DNA from: a virus
Virus record (IMG/VR): IMGVR_UViG_3300027917_000046
Span: 1 to 64,000 of that record
Strand: one strand, 5' to 3'
Length of the DNA: 64,000 bases
The position numbers and the translations under genes are program-made. A model generated the notes under the pieces. That model made no database searches and was not told the origin of the DNA. It saw nothing but the letters and a program-made list of their open reading frames with translations. Positions 1 through 8,159 of this stretch are shown one piece after another; position 1 is the stretch's first letter, and each line of letters opens with the position of its first letter.

Positions 1-371
1 GTGATCGGATCCGACCCGTTGATAACCGTCAGCTCAATGATCTGGCCCACTTTCGGGTCAGTCATAGCCGCGACCAGCAAAGCCGCCGTCGGCAGAGTGT
101 CGGTCCGGCTCGCACCAGCGCAATCACGCACGTAGATGCCGGACAGAGCCTCAGCCGCGGTCAGCGTATTGGGACCAGCTGTCGCGTCCGAAACCGGTGT
201 CGGGTTCGTAGACGGGCGATATCTCGACACGAAATACGTCCCGTGCCACGGATAGATAGGACCAGCTTGAATGCAATGCCATTCAACACCGACACTATCC
301 GTCACAACATCGCCAATGGCGTAGATCCCACTGCGCGGTTCACCTGGAGTGTTCTTTGTGTATGCTGCCAT
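1..371 (-). CDS. MAAYTK-module virion protein (3' end cut by window)
   Basis: The gene starts with ATG at 371, behind a GGAGGC Shine-Dalgarno, and runs off the left edge, so only the first 123 residues are visible. The N-terminal 25 or so residues (MAAYTKNTPGEP, then a GDVVTDS motif) match those of the proteins at 3805-4479 and 4492-5139, while the rest differs. This is typical of modular tail, fibre or capsid-decoration proteins with a common attachment head and variable distal part. It sits downstream of the adaptor-like gene in the late operon. The role is inferred from context and from the shared module only; no enzymatic motif is visible. Confidence 0.75.
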   Translation of the reverse strand, partial: MAAYTKNTPGEPRSGIYAIGDVVTDSVGVEWHCIQAGPIYPWHGTYFVSRYRPSTNPTPVSDATAGPNTLTAAEALSGIYVRDCAGASRTDTLPTAALLVAAMTDPKVGQIIELTVINGSDPI

Positions 372-380
372 AGTGCCTCC

Positions 381-1073
381 TTACCAAGGAATGCCGCCGT
401 AGCGGACTTGTTTCGGTTTGTGTCGAAGCCGTGACATCTCCTGCTTCACTTTCTCGACGTAACTATTAAAGGCGGTTTCGTTTGTATCCGCCAATGCTTT
501 ATCGTAAGTCTCGGCATCCTCTTTTGAGTAAGCCATGTATTTCATCCACTTGATCAGATGTAGGTGATGTTGTTCCTGCACTTCCAATTTACAGTCCGTA
601 TCTGTGATACGGGGGTACGGTAGCCGGTAGATATGCAGTTTACACACATCATCCGATTCAGGAACTTTATACCAACGGATCTTCCCGTCGGTCAACTCAA
701 GAATTCCTGCACGCACAGCACCGGTATCGGCGTCGTCCAGGAAGTCTATCGGGATCGAAAACCCATAATCTTTCATCTGAAGTGACTCGAGGTCGCCTTC
801 ATGAATAAAATCGACGGGTGTTCTAGCCGTTTGCATCTGCCCAGAGCGGATTCGCAGGATGTAGGGAGAGATGTCAGACCACGGCTCGTTGGCCGTAACC
901 GAAACTTGTGTCAGTTCCGGTGTGAAGAAATCGGCGAATCCGCCGAAGCCACGAACGAGCATATCCTGAGCATCTATTAGCCAGAGTAGGATTTCATCAT
1001 CGCTGAACAAGTAAGGTGTTTCCAGATCCTGTACTTGGCGGCGAAATTCGTCGATGACTTCGGTGATCGTCAT
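381..1073 (-). CDS. Head-tail adaptor-like protein
   Basis: This 230-residue protein is largely helical. It opens with MTITEVIDEFRRQ and has a middle beta-rich part, followed by a C-terminal helix rich in Lys and Glu. The layout fits phage adaptor proteins (DUF6682-like) that bind below the portal, and the position after portal, scaffold and capsid genes agrees. Its ATG overlaps the stop of the upstream gene as TAATG, which suggests translational coupling. The family assignment is from memory of sequence style and gene order and is moderate; it could also be an unrelated structural protein. Confidence 0.6.
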   Translation of the reverse strand: MTITEVIDEFRRQVQDLETPYLFSDDEILLWLIDAQDMLVRGFGGFADFFTPELTQVSVTANEPWSDISPYILRIRSGQMQTARTPVDFIHEGDLESLQMKDYGFSIPIDFLDDADTGAVRAGILELTDGKIRWYKVPESDDVCKLHIYRLPYPRITDTDCKLEVQEQHHLHLIKWMKYMAYSKEDAETYDKALADTNETAFNSYVEKVKQEMSRLRHKPKQVRYGGIPW

Positions 1074-1504
1074 TACTCTTCCTCACCGTGCAGGAGCTCA
1101 CGTCTGTGCTCTTCCCACACTCTCTTAACCTCCTTCACATCGACTTTCCAGCCCAGTGCGGCTGTAATCGACTTGTGAGACGGTATCCCGCCTCCAGTGA
1201 AGTCATTCGAATTGTTTCGTTTTACAAGGGCCTTGATAACATCCAGGATGCGTTCAGACCGCTCATCGCTATCTTCGGGAGCCAGAACAATGAGGGGTTC
1301 ATGGATTTCAACCAATTTCCCTACTTCTTCCTGCTCGATGATCTTGCCCTTTGCATCTATAGGCATGATCCCTTTCTCCATTACTTCTGCATGCATTACC
1401 GGTGGTACATATGTCGGTACGTCTCTCACAAACTTCACCGACATTCCGCTTTTCGCACTGCGGACAACGATATTACGGTTTGAAACAAATTCTAAGGGTT
1501 TCAC
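1073..1504 (-). CDS. Hypothetical virion-operon protein, probable GTG start
   Basis: A 143-residue protein from a GTG at 1504, or 147 residues from an ATG at 1516. The GTG is preferred because GGAGG lies about five bases upstream of it, while the ATG has no Shine-Dalgarno. The C-terminal half is charged and helical (GWKVDVKEVKRVWEEHRREL). It lies between the capsid-associated gene and the adaptor-like gene and is coupled to the latter by TAATG. I do not recognise the family. A minor head protein or head-completion factor is plausible from position only. Confidence 0.6.
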   Translation of the reverse strand: MKPLEFVSNRNIVVRSAKSGMSVKFVRDVPTYVPPVMHAEVMEKGIMPIDAKGKIIEQEEVGKLVEIHEPLIVLAPEDSDERSERILDVIKALVKRNNSNDFTGGGIPSHKSITAALGWKVDVKEVKRVWEEHRRELLHGEEE

Positions 1505-1526
1505 AAGTCCCTCCATTGAGAGTTAT

Positions 1527-1587
1527 GTATGGCGCACGCCATACCCGAAAGGGTATAGAAACTAGGTTCCTATACCCTTAAAGGTAT
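1527..1587 (-). other. Cluster of four overlapping hairpins between capsid-region genes
   Basis: Within 61 bases there are four inverted repeats: an 8-bp stem at 1527-1544, a 6-bp stem with a GAAA loop at 1541-1556, a 10-bp stem at 1549-1579, and a 5-bp stem at 1572-1587. Neighbouring stems share bases, so they are mutually exclusive. There is no U-run on the minus strand, so a simple intrinsic terminator is unlikely. An mRNA processing or stability element separating abundant capsid messages from downstream genes is one reading. Confidence 0.55.
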
Positions 1588-1596
1588 TGCTTACGC

Positions 1597-2061
1597 TTAC
1601 GTGGTTTTCAGGTTTTCGTTCGCACGTCCCGGCACAACCATGTCCACAATGATGATCGCCTTACCGGCGGTCGCTGCAGTCACAGTGTTCAGGATGGTTG
1701 CACGAACGGCCTCTTGACCGTCGTAGACATAACCGTCACCGAGCAGGTCGACCCCTGTCTTCGGAAGATCCGGGTCTTGGAGGTTCAGAGCCCCCGTCTC
1801 AGTGTAACGGTTCGGATCAGTCGCGTCACCCAGATCCAGCGTATTCGCTGTTGAGTTAAACGCGGTCACCACGATGACACGCCCGCCCTTCACAACTGCG
1901 CCCGGGGGCGGAGTGAAGATGTCAAACGTTGTCAGGTCCGCATCTTCGGCACCGAGCGCGAACTCGTCACCGTTGATGTTGACCATCGTGTCGTCGAAGT
2001 TAAACGCAAAAACAGCACTGATCGGCCATTGAGCGTTGGGAAGTTTCAGTAGCTTAGCCAT
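1597..2061 (-). CDS. Beta-rich capsid-associated protein (possible decoration protein)
   Basis: A 154-residue, acidic, beta-strand-rich protein starting MAKLLKLPNAQWPIS, with a GGAGAT Shine-Dalgarno. It follows the major capsid gene by 27 bases in the same operon. This position and the compact beta composition suit a head decoration or cement protein. I do not recognise a named family, so the role is inferred from context. A minor tail protein is the main alternative. Confidence 0.65.
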   Translation of the reverse strand: MAKLLKLPNAQWPISAVFAFNFDDTMVNINGDEFALGAEDADLTTFDIFTPPPGAVVKGGRVIVVTAFNSTANTLDLGDATDPNRYTETGALNLQDPDLPKTGVDLLGDGYVYDGQEAVRATILNTVTAATAGKAIIIVDMVVPGRANENLKTT

Positions 2062-2088
2062 AATTGATCTCCTTTTCCGTTGGCCCTA

Positions 2089-3207
2089 TTACTGCGCAAC
2101 GTACACGCTGATCACGCCAAAGTCTTGGACGGTCTGCGGGAAGTTGCCGTACTGGGTGAAGAATTGGGGCTTCAGGAACCCGAAGATCTTTCCGGTAGCG
2201 ATAGCTTGCTGGTTACCGTAGTCGTCGTCTTCTTCGACCCAAGTCGGCATGCCGATGTCGGCCATACCCATAGCTTGAGCACCGCAGAAGAGAACTTGAC
2301 ATCCGTCAACCAGTCCGCCCGCTCCCCACTTGCTGCCTGAGGCCAGACCACGTGTGTTATACACGTGACGGAACTCCCAAAGCTTCAAGCCGTCGAGCAT
2401 GACGTGCCCACCTTGGAACAACGGGTTACCGTCGCCACGCTTTTGAGCGTGCTGCATCGCTTGGATGTAATCCGGGTCGAGCTTCAGCTTGGACATCGCT
2501 GTCGGAGACAGGAACACGTTATACGACTCGTCTTCCCCGTTACCGCGAACACCACGGATGTAGTTTTCCTTGGCGTAGGCCTTCAGCTGAACCAACATGT
2601 TGTATGTCGGAGTGTCGGCAGCGGTTACGGAAGCTGTCGCGCCGGCGGTTTCCAGAACTTTGTCCGTTCCGTTCCAGCGCAACGCACGCCCGTTCGTCGG
2701 GGCGACAACGTCAGCAGCGTATTCCAGGTTGATGAAGTCAGAACCCACGCGGGTTCCACCATTGTTTTTGTTGCTGTAGGCAACGCCTGAAAGCGTCAGG
2801 AACGACAGCTGGTCCATCCGATCTGACAGCCAGTACGCTAGCTGGTCGCGCGAGGTCGAACGGAAGTTAACGATCGATTTCTGATCGCTCATCCGACCTT
2901 CGGACTTGTTCGCATTACGTAGCTGGTCGATACGGATAACCTTGTCGTACGCCTTGATACCTTCTTCGTTACCCTTTAGGGCACGGTCTCCGGCCACGCC
3001 GTCGCCTTCGAGATCGATGACGAGGGTCATGACGGCGCGAGCGCCTTTTTCGGTCTTCGTCAGCTCATCGATATGCTGGATCATGCTATTGGCAGATTTG
3101 CCAAGGAACTTGTTCGTAAACGACATGTTCCGAGCTTGTTTCCACAGATCGCGTGACCAGACCGTTTTCTGCTCGGTAGTTAGCCGAGTAAAGTTTGTTG
3201 TAGCCAT
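2089..3207 (-). CDS. Major capsid protein, N4-gp56/DUF4043-like
   Basis: This 372-residue protein begins MATTNFTRLTTEQKTVWSRD. It carries the signature of the N4 gp56/DUF4043 capsid family: an N-terminal helix, then a FLGKSANSMIQ segment, a GDGVAGDRALKGNEE loop and an RLxxLRNAxxxEGRMSDQ-type stretch. It would form the icosahedral shell. It has a GGAGCC Shine-Dalgarno, its own strong promoter about 130 bases upstream, and lies downstream of portal and scaffold, as expected. Length matches the family. The assignment is by recognition of motif style; a structural search would settle it. Confidence 0.85.
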   Translation of the reverse strand: MATTNFTRLTTEQKTVWSRDLWKQARNMSFTNKFLGKSANSMIQHIDELTKTEKGARAVMTLVIDLEGDGVAGDRALKGNEEGIKAYDKVIRIDQLRNANKSEGRMSDQKSIVNFRSTSRDQLAYWLSDRMDQLSFLTLSGVAYSNKNNGGTRVGSDFINLEYAADVVAPTNGRALRWNGTDKVLETAGATASVTAADTPTYNMLVQLKAYAKENYIRGVRGNGEDESYNVFLSPTAMSKLKLDPDYIQAMQHAQKRGDGNPLFQGGHVMLDGLKLWEFRHVYNTRGLASGSKWGAGGLVDGCQVLFCGAQAMGMADIGMPTWVEEDDDYGNQQAIATGKIFGFLKPQFFTQYGNFPQTVQDFGVISVYVAQ

Positions 3208-3340
3208 AGTGGCTCCTTCACGGTTATTGATCTTGTTTTACCATTGTATCGCCATGGTGTAGCGAACGCTGGCGTTGAAGGTGCCGCTACCTTCCGGAAC
3301 TGTCGTGCCCGGAAACCGAGGTATTGCAATTTGAGCGCGT

Positions 3341-3369
3341 ATTCTACCCTAAAAGGGCTTAAATGTCAA
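3341..3369 (-). promoter_or_regulatory. Late sigma70-type promoter for the capsid gene
   Basis: The minus strand reads TTGACA (3369-3364), 17 bases, then TAGAAT (3346-3341), followed directly by ACGCG. It overlaps the end of the preceding lipoprotein gene and would give a leader of roughly 127 bases before the capsid ATG. The spacer holds a small CCC/GGG hairpin. The same TTGnnn-17-TAnAAT-ACGCG layout occurs before the portal and TerS genes. Confidence 0.8.
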
Positions 3370-3781
3370 GCTTTTCGATCTTTGACCGTTCTATCTCGTT
3401 TTCGCTTGGTATACCCGGCTTAAAGCGCTCCTTCTGGAGGGGCCCCTGCCGTCCGAGTTCGTCAATTAGGTAGTAAAGATCTACAGCACCGGTTCCTACC
3501 TTGTTCATGATTGCGGGGTTTGCCCCATCGATATAACACAGCTTAGCGACCTTCCCGCTCACCAAATCCAAGGCCCGACCTTCCATAGCGGTGGACTTGA
3601 TATCGTCTTGAAAACTATCCCTAATTTCTGTAATCGAGCAGGGATCTTTGGTCAAAACCACCAGAAGTTTATCATCGCCATCTAGAATAGCGGACATAAC
3701 CCTCTTGGGCTCGGGTGAAAGGCTGGCGACAGCGCACGCCGAGAGGGCGAGCATTGCGAGTGCGGCGATGAGTTTCTTCAT
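3359..3781 (-). CDS. Phage lipoprotein in the late operon
   Basis: From ATG at 3781 (Shine-Dalgarno GGAGAC) this encodes 140 residues, opening with MKKLIAALAMLALSACA. That is a lipoprotein signal peptide with an LSAC lipobox, so the mature protein should be acylated on the Cys and anchored in a membrane of a Gram-negative host. The mature part has two more Cys (DPCSI, AKLCY) and a charged C-terminus. It sits between fibre-like genes and the capsid gene. Possible roles are superinfection exclusion or host-surface modification during late infection; it does not look like a typical spanin. A longer in-frame extension upstream overlaps the next gene and lacks a Shine-Dalgarno, so it was not used. 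Confidence 0.75.
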   Translation of the reverse strand: MKKLIAALAMLALSACAVASLSPEPKRVMSAILDGDDKLLVVLTKDPCSITEIRDSFQDDIKSTAMEGRALDLVSGKVAKLCYIDGANPAIMNKVGTGAVDLYYLIDELGRQGPLQKERFKPGIPSENEIERSKIEKLDI

Positions 3782-3804
3782 GGTGTCTCCTATTAGCTTC
3801 TGTT

Positions 3805-4479
3805 TTAAATTAACCCGTATACCCGTGCCACGCCTGCCGTCCACGTTCCGCTGCCTGTGATCAAACGTAAACCGCGTATAGAAGCGGTGTCTCCGCGATA
3901 CACAGTGCCTAATACCTGGTGAGCAATGGGTGGACCAGTATTGGTTGAACCATACGAACACTTCCACATAGCGATGTATTCCTTACCTGACGCGTAGGCC
4001 GTCACCGGATCGAAGACATCGATGACCATATCCACTGGTTCGGAGTTGGCGAACCACGGTGAAGCACCGTAAGCCGGGGTAAAGGTCGCACCTGTAGCTC
4101 CGTCTACCGCCGTGACTGTCGTGCCGGAGTGATGAATTACCCACTGCCGAGAAGTGGAGACTACAGAGTCAGCGGCGTTGAGGAAAGAAGCCGTAACAGC
4201 CGCGTCCGCGGTGCCGTAGAAGCCGTGGTATTCGATCGCATACCTACGGTAGTCAGCAGAGAACACATTCGACAGATTGAAGTTCGCCGACGCAGCTGGG
4301 ACCACATTCTGTGTAAGAAGTAGTGTGCGCCCGGCGGTGGCTCCCGCGATGATAAACGCCCCCGGCCATCCGCCGACCGTGCAAGTCCACTCCGTCCCGT
4401 CGGAGTCCGTTACTACGTCGCCTTTCAAGTAACGCCCACTAACCGGGGCGCCCGGTGTATTTTTTGTGTAAGCCGCCAT
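3805..4479 (-). CDS. MAAYTK-module virion protein, copy 2
   Basis: A 224-residue beta-rich protein. The first 45 or so residues (MAAYTKNTPGAP, GDVVTDSDG, a Trp-Thr-Cys and GWPGAFI motif) are clearly related to the genes at 1-371 and 4492-5139, and the rest diverges. No enzymatic residues are visible. The shared head and variable body suggest a family of decoration, fibre or receptor-contact proteins using one docking module. Its leader (GAAGCTAATAGGAGACA) is repeated before the next gene downstream, the lipoprotein, which suggests duplication of a gene-start cassette. Confidence 0.75.
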   Translation of the reverse strand: MAAYTKNTPGAPVSGRYLKGDVVTDSDGTEWTCTVGGWPGAFIIAGATAGRTLLLTQNVVPAASANFNLSNVFSADYRRYAIEYHGFYGTADAAVTASFLNAADSVVSTSRQWVIHHSGTTVTAVDGATGATFTPAYGASPWFANSEPVDMVIDVFDPVTAYASGKEYIAMWKCSYGSTNTGPPIAHQVLGTVYRGDTASIRGLRLITGSGTWTAGVARVYGLI

Positions 4480-4491
4480 TATTGTCTCCTA

Positions 4492-5139
4492 TTAGCTTCC
4501 GTAGACTGCGATTGCGCCCGAACTAAAGTTCTGAGCAGAACAGACAAACGAGATACCTGCCCAAGATGGCGACCCGGCAAAGACCGCTGCCTGACTATAC
4601 CTCCAAACTGGTTCACCAGCGTTGGTTCCGGGGAAACCGCACCACCAGTAGTGGACCGAATCGGCCAGTTGTGGTTTAATGATTAGGATTTCACCAGAAA
4701 TAGCCTGAGATGTTGCGTGGTTGCTTACACTGCGCATAAGCGGCCAGGACGTTGTGAGGTTTGCGTTGAAACCTGCCAATGTCGTACCAGTCTGGGAATA
4801 ACCCGTCTCCTTGCTCGTATAGCTTTGGGCCGCATCAGCTGCGTCCAAAGTAAACATACTGAAGAATGACTGGTTAATGATGAGTCTCTCAAGGACAATC
4901 TTGAACCTCGTATAGTCCGGGTTATTCACAAACAGATTGCTGAATACTTCGGACGCCTGTCCTGACATAACACGCCGTTCTATTAGCGCGGATTCTCCGC
5001 CGGCTTGTAGGACAAACTCACCCGGAATACCACCATTCACGCATTCGTAAACCTTACCATACGAATCCGTTACTGTGTCCCCAGGAAAATATTGACCATT
5101 CGTGGGTTTACCAGGGGTACTTTTTGTGTATGCTGCCAT
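4492..5139 (-). CDS. MAAYTK-module virion protein, copy 3
   Basis: A 215-residue protein with the same N-terminal module as its two relatives (MAAYTKSTPGKP, GDTVTDSYG, GGIPGEFV). The remaining 170 residues are beta-rich and Ser/Thr/Asn-rich, with aromatic patches (HYWWCGFPG) like those of sugar-binding tail domains. ATG at 5139 follows GGAGAAACT. Together with copies at 1-371 and 3805-4479 it forms a set of paralogues in one operon. Function is inferred as virion surface or tail adhesion. Confidence 0.75.
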   Translation of the reverse strand: MAAYTKSTPGKPTNGQYFPGDTVTDSYGKVYECVNGGIPGEFVLQAGGESALIERRVMSGQASEVFSNLFVNNPDYTRFKIVLERLIINQSFFSMFTLDAADAAQSYTSKETGYSQTGTTLAGFNANLTTSWPLMRSVSNHATSQAISGEILIIKPQLADSVHYWWCGFPGTNAGEPVWRYSQAAVFAGSPSWAGISFVCSAQNFSSGAIAVYGS

Positions 5140-5147
5140 AGTTTCTC

Positions 5148-6038
5148 CTAAATTCCAGCCATATAGGTAGCTATGGCATTAGTCATAGCTGTTAGTTCGG
5201 TATCGTTCAGACTTGCTCCGAGCCATCCAGCGGATATTCTCTGGGACGAACCGGCCTGCCCATTTTGATACAAGAAAACTATGACACCCGTCGCTTCTGG
5301 TGTTGCGGAGGTACTTCCAGTGGTGTCGATCTCTGTGCCGTTATGTACGAGTCGGATAAGTGTGCTGCTGTTCCGATCAACCGCCACCAGCCCTGAAACC
5401 GTCGCTGGCGCGGGCACGAGTTGAATGAGCGTGCTATCTACACCGTGAATGTTCCCGCGAGCTTCGCCAGCGGGGAACGTGAGCCTCGATATCATCGAGT
5501 TCTTAGCTGTGGTCGTAGATCCTATAACGTTGCCGTCATTAGCCGCTTGTGTGTTCTTGTAATACACACCCATACACGCGCTGTTCTGCACGTAGTGGGT
5601 AAAGGAGTCTGGAGCAGTGTTTGTGCTAAGGTACGCCTGGTTGGATACGTGGCTTCCCGCCCATCCGTCGTCGGCCACAAATGTAATCGTGCTACCCAGC
5701 ACGCCGTTAACAGCTAGAATCTCGCTGGTGTTAACCCAATTGATCCGCGAGGGCTGGTTATCGTGCCCCGCAAACATGCAGAACCAATCGAGTTTATCCC
5801 ATACGCCCGCGGTTTTAAGACTGCCGACCACGTTATCGATCAGCATAGCGCGAGCTCCAGTCGGTTTGGGATCCATCGTAGCCACGATCGCCGTAGCTTC
5901 GGGATTCTGGAGTGCGCCGCCGCCCGCAGCGATCACTGGCGCATGAGCCCGTCCGATTGCTCGGGCTATCGCTCCTCGTCCCTGGTTACCCTTGGCTGCA
6001 GGTCTGTACGAAAACGGAATGTAGCGATCGTCGGCCAT
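5148..6038 (-). CDS. LamG/concanavalin-like tail or fibre protein
   Basis: A 296-residue protein from ATG at 6038, which overlaps the upstream stop as TAATG; an in-frame start nine codons earlier is less likely. The C-terminal part (AGWLGASLNDTELTAMTNAI followed by ATYMAG) is typical of laminin-G or concanavalin A-like jelly-roll domains in phage tail proteins. Such domains bind surface glycans. It is coupled to the fibronectin-like gene upstream. A role in receptor contact or virion decoration is inferred. Confidence 0.7.
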   Translation of the reverse strand: MADDRYIPFSYRPAAKGNQGRGAIARAIGRAHAPVIAAGGGALQNPEATAIVATMDPKPTGARAMLIDNVVGSLKTAGVWDKLDWFCMFAGHDNQPSRINWVNTSEILAVNGVLGSTITFVADDGWAGSHVSNQAYLSTNTAPDSFTHYVQNSACMGVYYKNTQAANDGNVIGSTTTAKNSMISRLTFPAGEARGNIHGVDSTLIQLVPAPATVSGLVAVDRNSSTLIRLVHNGTEIDTTGSTSATPEATGVIVFLYQNGQAGSSQRISAGWLGASLNDTELTAMTNAIATYMAGI

Positions 6039-6670
6039 TACGCAGCTTCCCAAATGATCGCGCAAATATCTGTATCCACAGCTAGTTTAACTGTGATACC
6101 CTTATCTAACAACGCACCGGCAAACAACTTGCCAGACTGTGCTACGCCAGCAGCCGCTGAATGGACCACGTTCGCATTAGCCGATGACGAAACCGCTCCC
6201 GGACCGTCACCGGATACGTCATACGATGTTGATACCACGGTAAAGCCCGTAGCACCAGCTGCCACATTAAAGTAGCCATCATAGACACCTGTCGCGACAC
6301 CGACGTAAACTCTGAAACCAGCTGGAGTAGCGCCGGTCGTTGGAGCATCCCATGTAACCGCGACGCTGCCCGCACCTCCACCAGCTGTAACAGTATCGTT
6401 ATCTTCTGTGCCTTCGGCTGAAATGTTTCCGTCCGCATCCACCGCAACCACATTGATGAAGTACTGGTCATCCGCCAGTGACCCACCAGAGGAAGAAGCC
6501 GTTGCACCGATGTTGCCGACAGTGTCCACAACGAGTGCGCCCCGCGCATTACGGACATCGATAACCCCAGTTGTGGTCAGCTCCGGCAGAACCAGTACGA
6601 GATACGCTGCCTTGTTGCTGATCACCTGCTCTTCCGTAGTCCCGGAGAGTCTTGTGATATTAATAGCCAT
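6038..6670 (-). CDS. Virion protein with fibronectin III-like domain
   Basis: A 210-residue protein, Gly/Ala/Thr/Val-rich, with no visible membrane segment. The middle (GSVAVTWDAPTTGATPAGFR then VYVGV) follows the fibronectin type III strand pattern. FnIII and Ig-like folds are common on phage capsids and tails, where they contact host surfaces. It has a GGGGG-type Shine-Dalgarno and a TAATG junction with the next gene. Head decoration or fibre accessory is likely; the exact position on the particle is unknown. Confidence 0.7.
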   Translation of the reverse strand: MAINITRLSGTTEEQVISNKAAYLVLVLPELTTTGVIDVRNARGALVVDTVGNIGATASSSGGSLADDQYFINVVAVDADGNISAEGTEDNDTVTAGGGAGSVAVTWDAPTTGATPAGFRVYVGVATGVYDGYFNVAAGATGFTVVSTSYDVSGDGPGAVSSSANANVVHSAAAGVAQSGKLFAGALLDKGITVKLAVDTDICAIIWEAA

Positions 6671-6679
6671 AGTTACCCC

Positions 6680-6994
6680 CTACTTTCTAAGTCTCAGTGT
6701 ACCGGGGGCGCTTGGCTGGCCCGGTTTTACGAATACCAAAGGGACGCTTTTTACGCTCTCCTCCATGAATATTCCGTCGTCCACAATTGCCGTCATCTCG
6801 AACTTCTGCTGGCCGTTACTAATCCCGTCGATGTTCCAAACACATTCTTGGTTGGTCGATGGTACTATACCTACGTCCGCATCGTTATGATATACGCGGC
6901 AGTGTGTGACCTCGGGGGTAACATCACCGACCACTTCCACAGCGAATGCGTTCATAGAAAACAGAAGCAGTGCAGCTGCTAAAATAGCTTTCAT
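6680..6994 (-). CDS. Small secreted protein
   Basis: A 104-residue protein from ATG at 6994, with a strong GGAGGTAAT Shine-Dalgarno. It opens with a Sec signal peptide (MKAILAAALLLFSMNAFA, cleavage likely after AFA) and continues as a compact, probably beta-rich domain with two Cys (HCRVYH, ECVWN) that could form a disulphide in the periplasm. No family recognised. A signal peptide inside a virion operon is unusual and points to a late host-envelope function rather than a particle component. One base separates it from the stop of the small basic gene upstream. Confidence 0.75.
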   Translation of the reverse strand: MKAILAAALLLFSMNAFAVEVVGDVTPEVTHCRVYHNDADVGIVPSTNQECVWNIDGISNGQQKFEMTAIVDDGIFMEESVKSVPLVFVKPGQPSAPGTLRLRK

Positions 6995-6995
6995 A

Positions 6996-7118
6996 TTACC
7001 TCCGAAATTTCTTGTTCGGTAAAACGGGCGAACCACGCAGTCCTTTCCGGGCTGCCCTTTTTTGTTTTTTACTCGGTCTCCCGACTTGAGAGCCGTAGGT
7101 TCCTGGTCCAAATGCCAT
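6996..7118 (-). CDS. Small basic protein (40 aa)
   Basis: ATG at 7118 sits behind a strong GGAGGCGAA Shine-Dalgarno and encodes 40 residues beginning MAFGPGTYGSQVGRP, followed by a Lys/Arg-rich tail. Short proteins with this opening recur between the head and tail genes of many phages, but I know of no assigned function. The high positive charge suggests contact with DNA or an acidic scaffold. It ends two bases before the next ATG, which fits coupling with the secreted protein downstream. Confidence 0.75.
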   Translation of the reverse strand: MAFGPGTYGSQVGRPSKKQKRAARKGLRGSPVLPNKKFRR

Positions 7119-7133
7119 GGTTCGCCTCCTAGG

Positions 7134-8159
7134 TTACAAAATATCGCCTCGCATGCGGGCTTTTTCTTCGTCGGTCAGCTTGTCCCATTCAGCTTCTGAG
7201 AGCTTGTCGGGATCTTTCAAGGAGCCTTTACGGCCTGCCTTGTCGCTGTCCAGTCCGGCCTTCTTACTGTCCGCCGGTTGCTGACCCTTTGCTTCGAGGC
7301 CTTTCTTCACTGCTTCTTCCTTCCGCTTCGCCGCGGCTTCCTCGGCCTTTCTCTTGGCCTCGGGGTCCTCACTTTTGTCATCTTTCGATTCATCAGCTTT
7401 CGGCTTTGCGGGAGCTCTTCCATAGACCGCCCTTACCGCCTTGCGTAGCGCTTCGGTCGATCCATGCCCTTTTGCTTCAAACGCCTCCTTGAGTTCCATG
7501 ATCTCGCTGGCTGCGTCGTCGTCGTACGTATCCTCGTTTTCGGGATTCAACTCGGGATGCTGCACTTCGAGTTCCTTAACAAGAGCGTCGTACGTTACCT
7601 TCTCGATCGCTGCGGCTGTGGCTCGAGCAGCGTGCTGCGCTGCCTTGGCTTCTGCGATCTCCTGGTTCTTGCGACGGATTTCCTTGCGGAGACGTTGCTT
7701 GGTCTCTGCGTTTCCATCCTTGATCGCCTCTTCCAGTTTATCTTCCAACGCATCGATTTCATTCTCAACCTTTTCCAGGTCGAGTATGCCTCGTTGCGCC
7801 TCCATCTCTTCCTCAAGTTCAGCCAACTTTTGCTGCGCTATTTCGGCTTCCTTTCGGGCCTTAGCTACAGCTTGGTCAAACCGCGACTTTGGAATCCGGG
7901 GTTCTTCCTTGTCGTCCTTTTTGTCCGACTTTTTGTCCCCTTCATCCCCTTGTTTATCATCAGCATCAGCGTCTTTGGACTTGTCATCCTTGTCGCCTTC
8001 GCTGTCCTTGTTAAGGTCGCCGGCGTCTTCGGATCTTACGTCCTTGTTCTGATCGTCCGTATCGCCGGATTCATCGCTGGCAGTGACTACGTCACCGCGA
8101 TCTTCGTTGATGTCCTGGTCCTGGTTTTGGTCCTTGACATCCTTGTTGTCATCGCTCAT
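7134..8159 (-). CDS. Capsid scaffolding protein
   Basis: This 341-residue protein is strongly acidic in its first 100 residues (repeated Asp/Lys/Gln and DDKxD runs). A long helical or coiled-coil centre (about 105-180) and a charged C-terminal tail follow, ending in a KLTDEEKARMRGDIL-type helix. This is the usual composition of tailed-phage scaffolds, which guide procapsid assembly and then leave. It lies between portal and capsid genes, and its ATG overlaps the portal stop as ATGA. Confidence 0.85.
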   Translation of the reverse strand: MSDDNKDVKDQNQDQDINEDRGDVVTASDESGDTDDQNKDVRSEDAGDLNKDSEGDKDDKSKDADADDKQGDEGDKKSDKKDDKEEPRIPKSRFDQAVAKARKEAEIAQQKLAELEEEMEAQRGILDLEKVENEIDALEDKLEEAIKDGNAETKQRLRKEIRRKNQEIAEAKAAQHAARATAAAIEKVTYDALVKELEVQHPELNPENEDTYDDDAASEIMELKEAFEAKGHGSTEALRKAVRAVYGRAPAKPKADESKDDKSEDPEAKRKAEEAAAKRKEEAVKKGLEAKGQQPADSKKAGLDSDKAGRKGSLKDPDKLSEAEWDKLTDEEKARMRGDIL

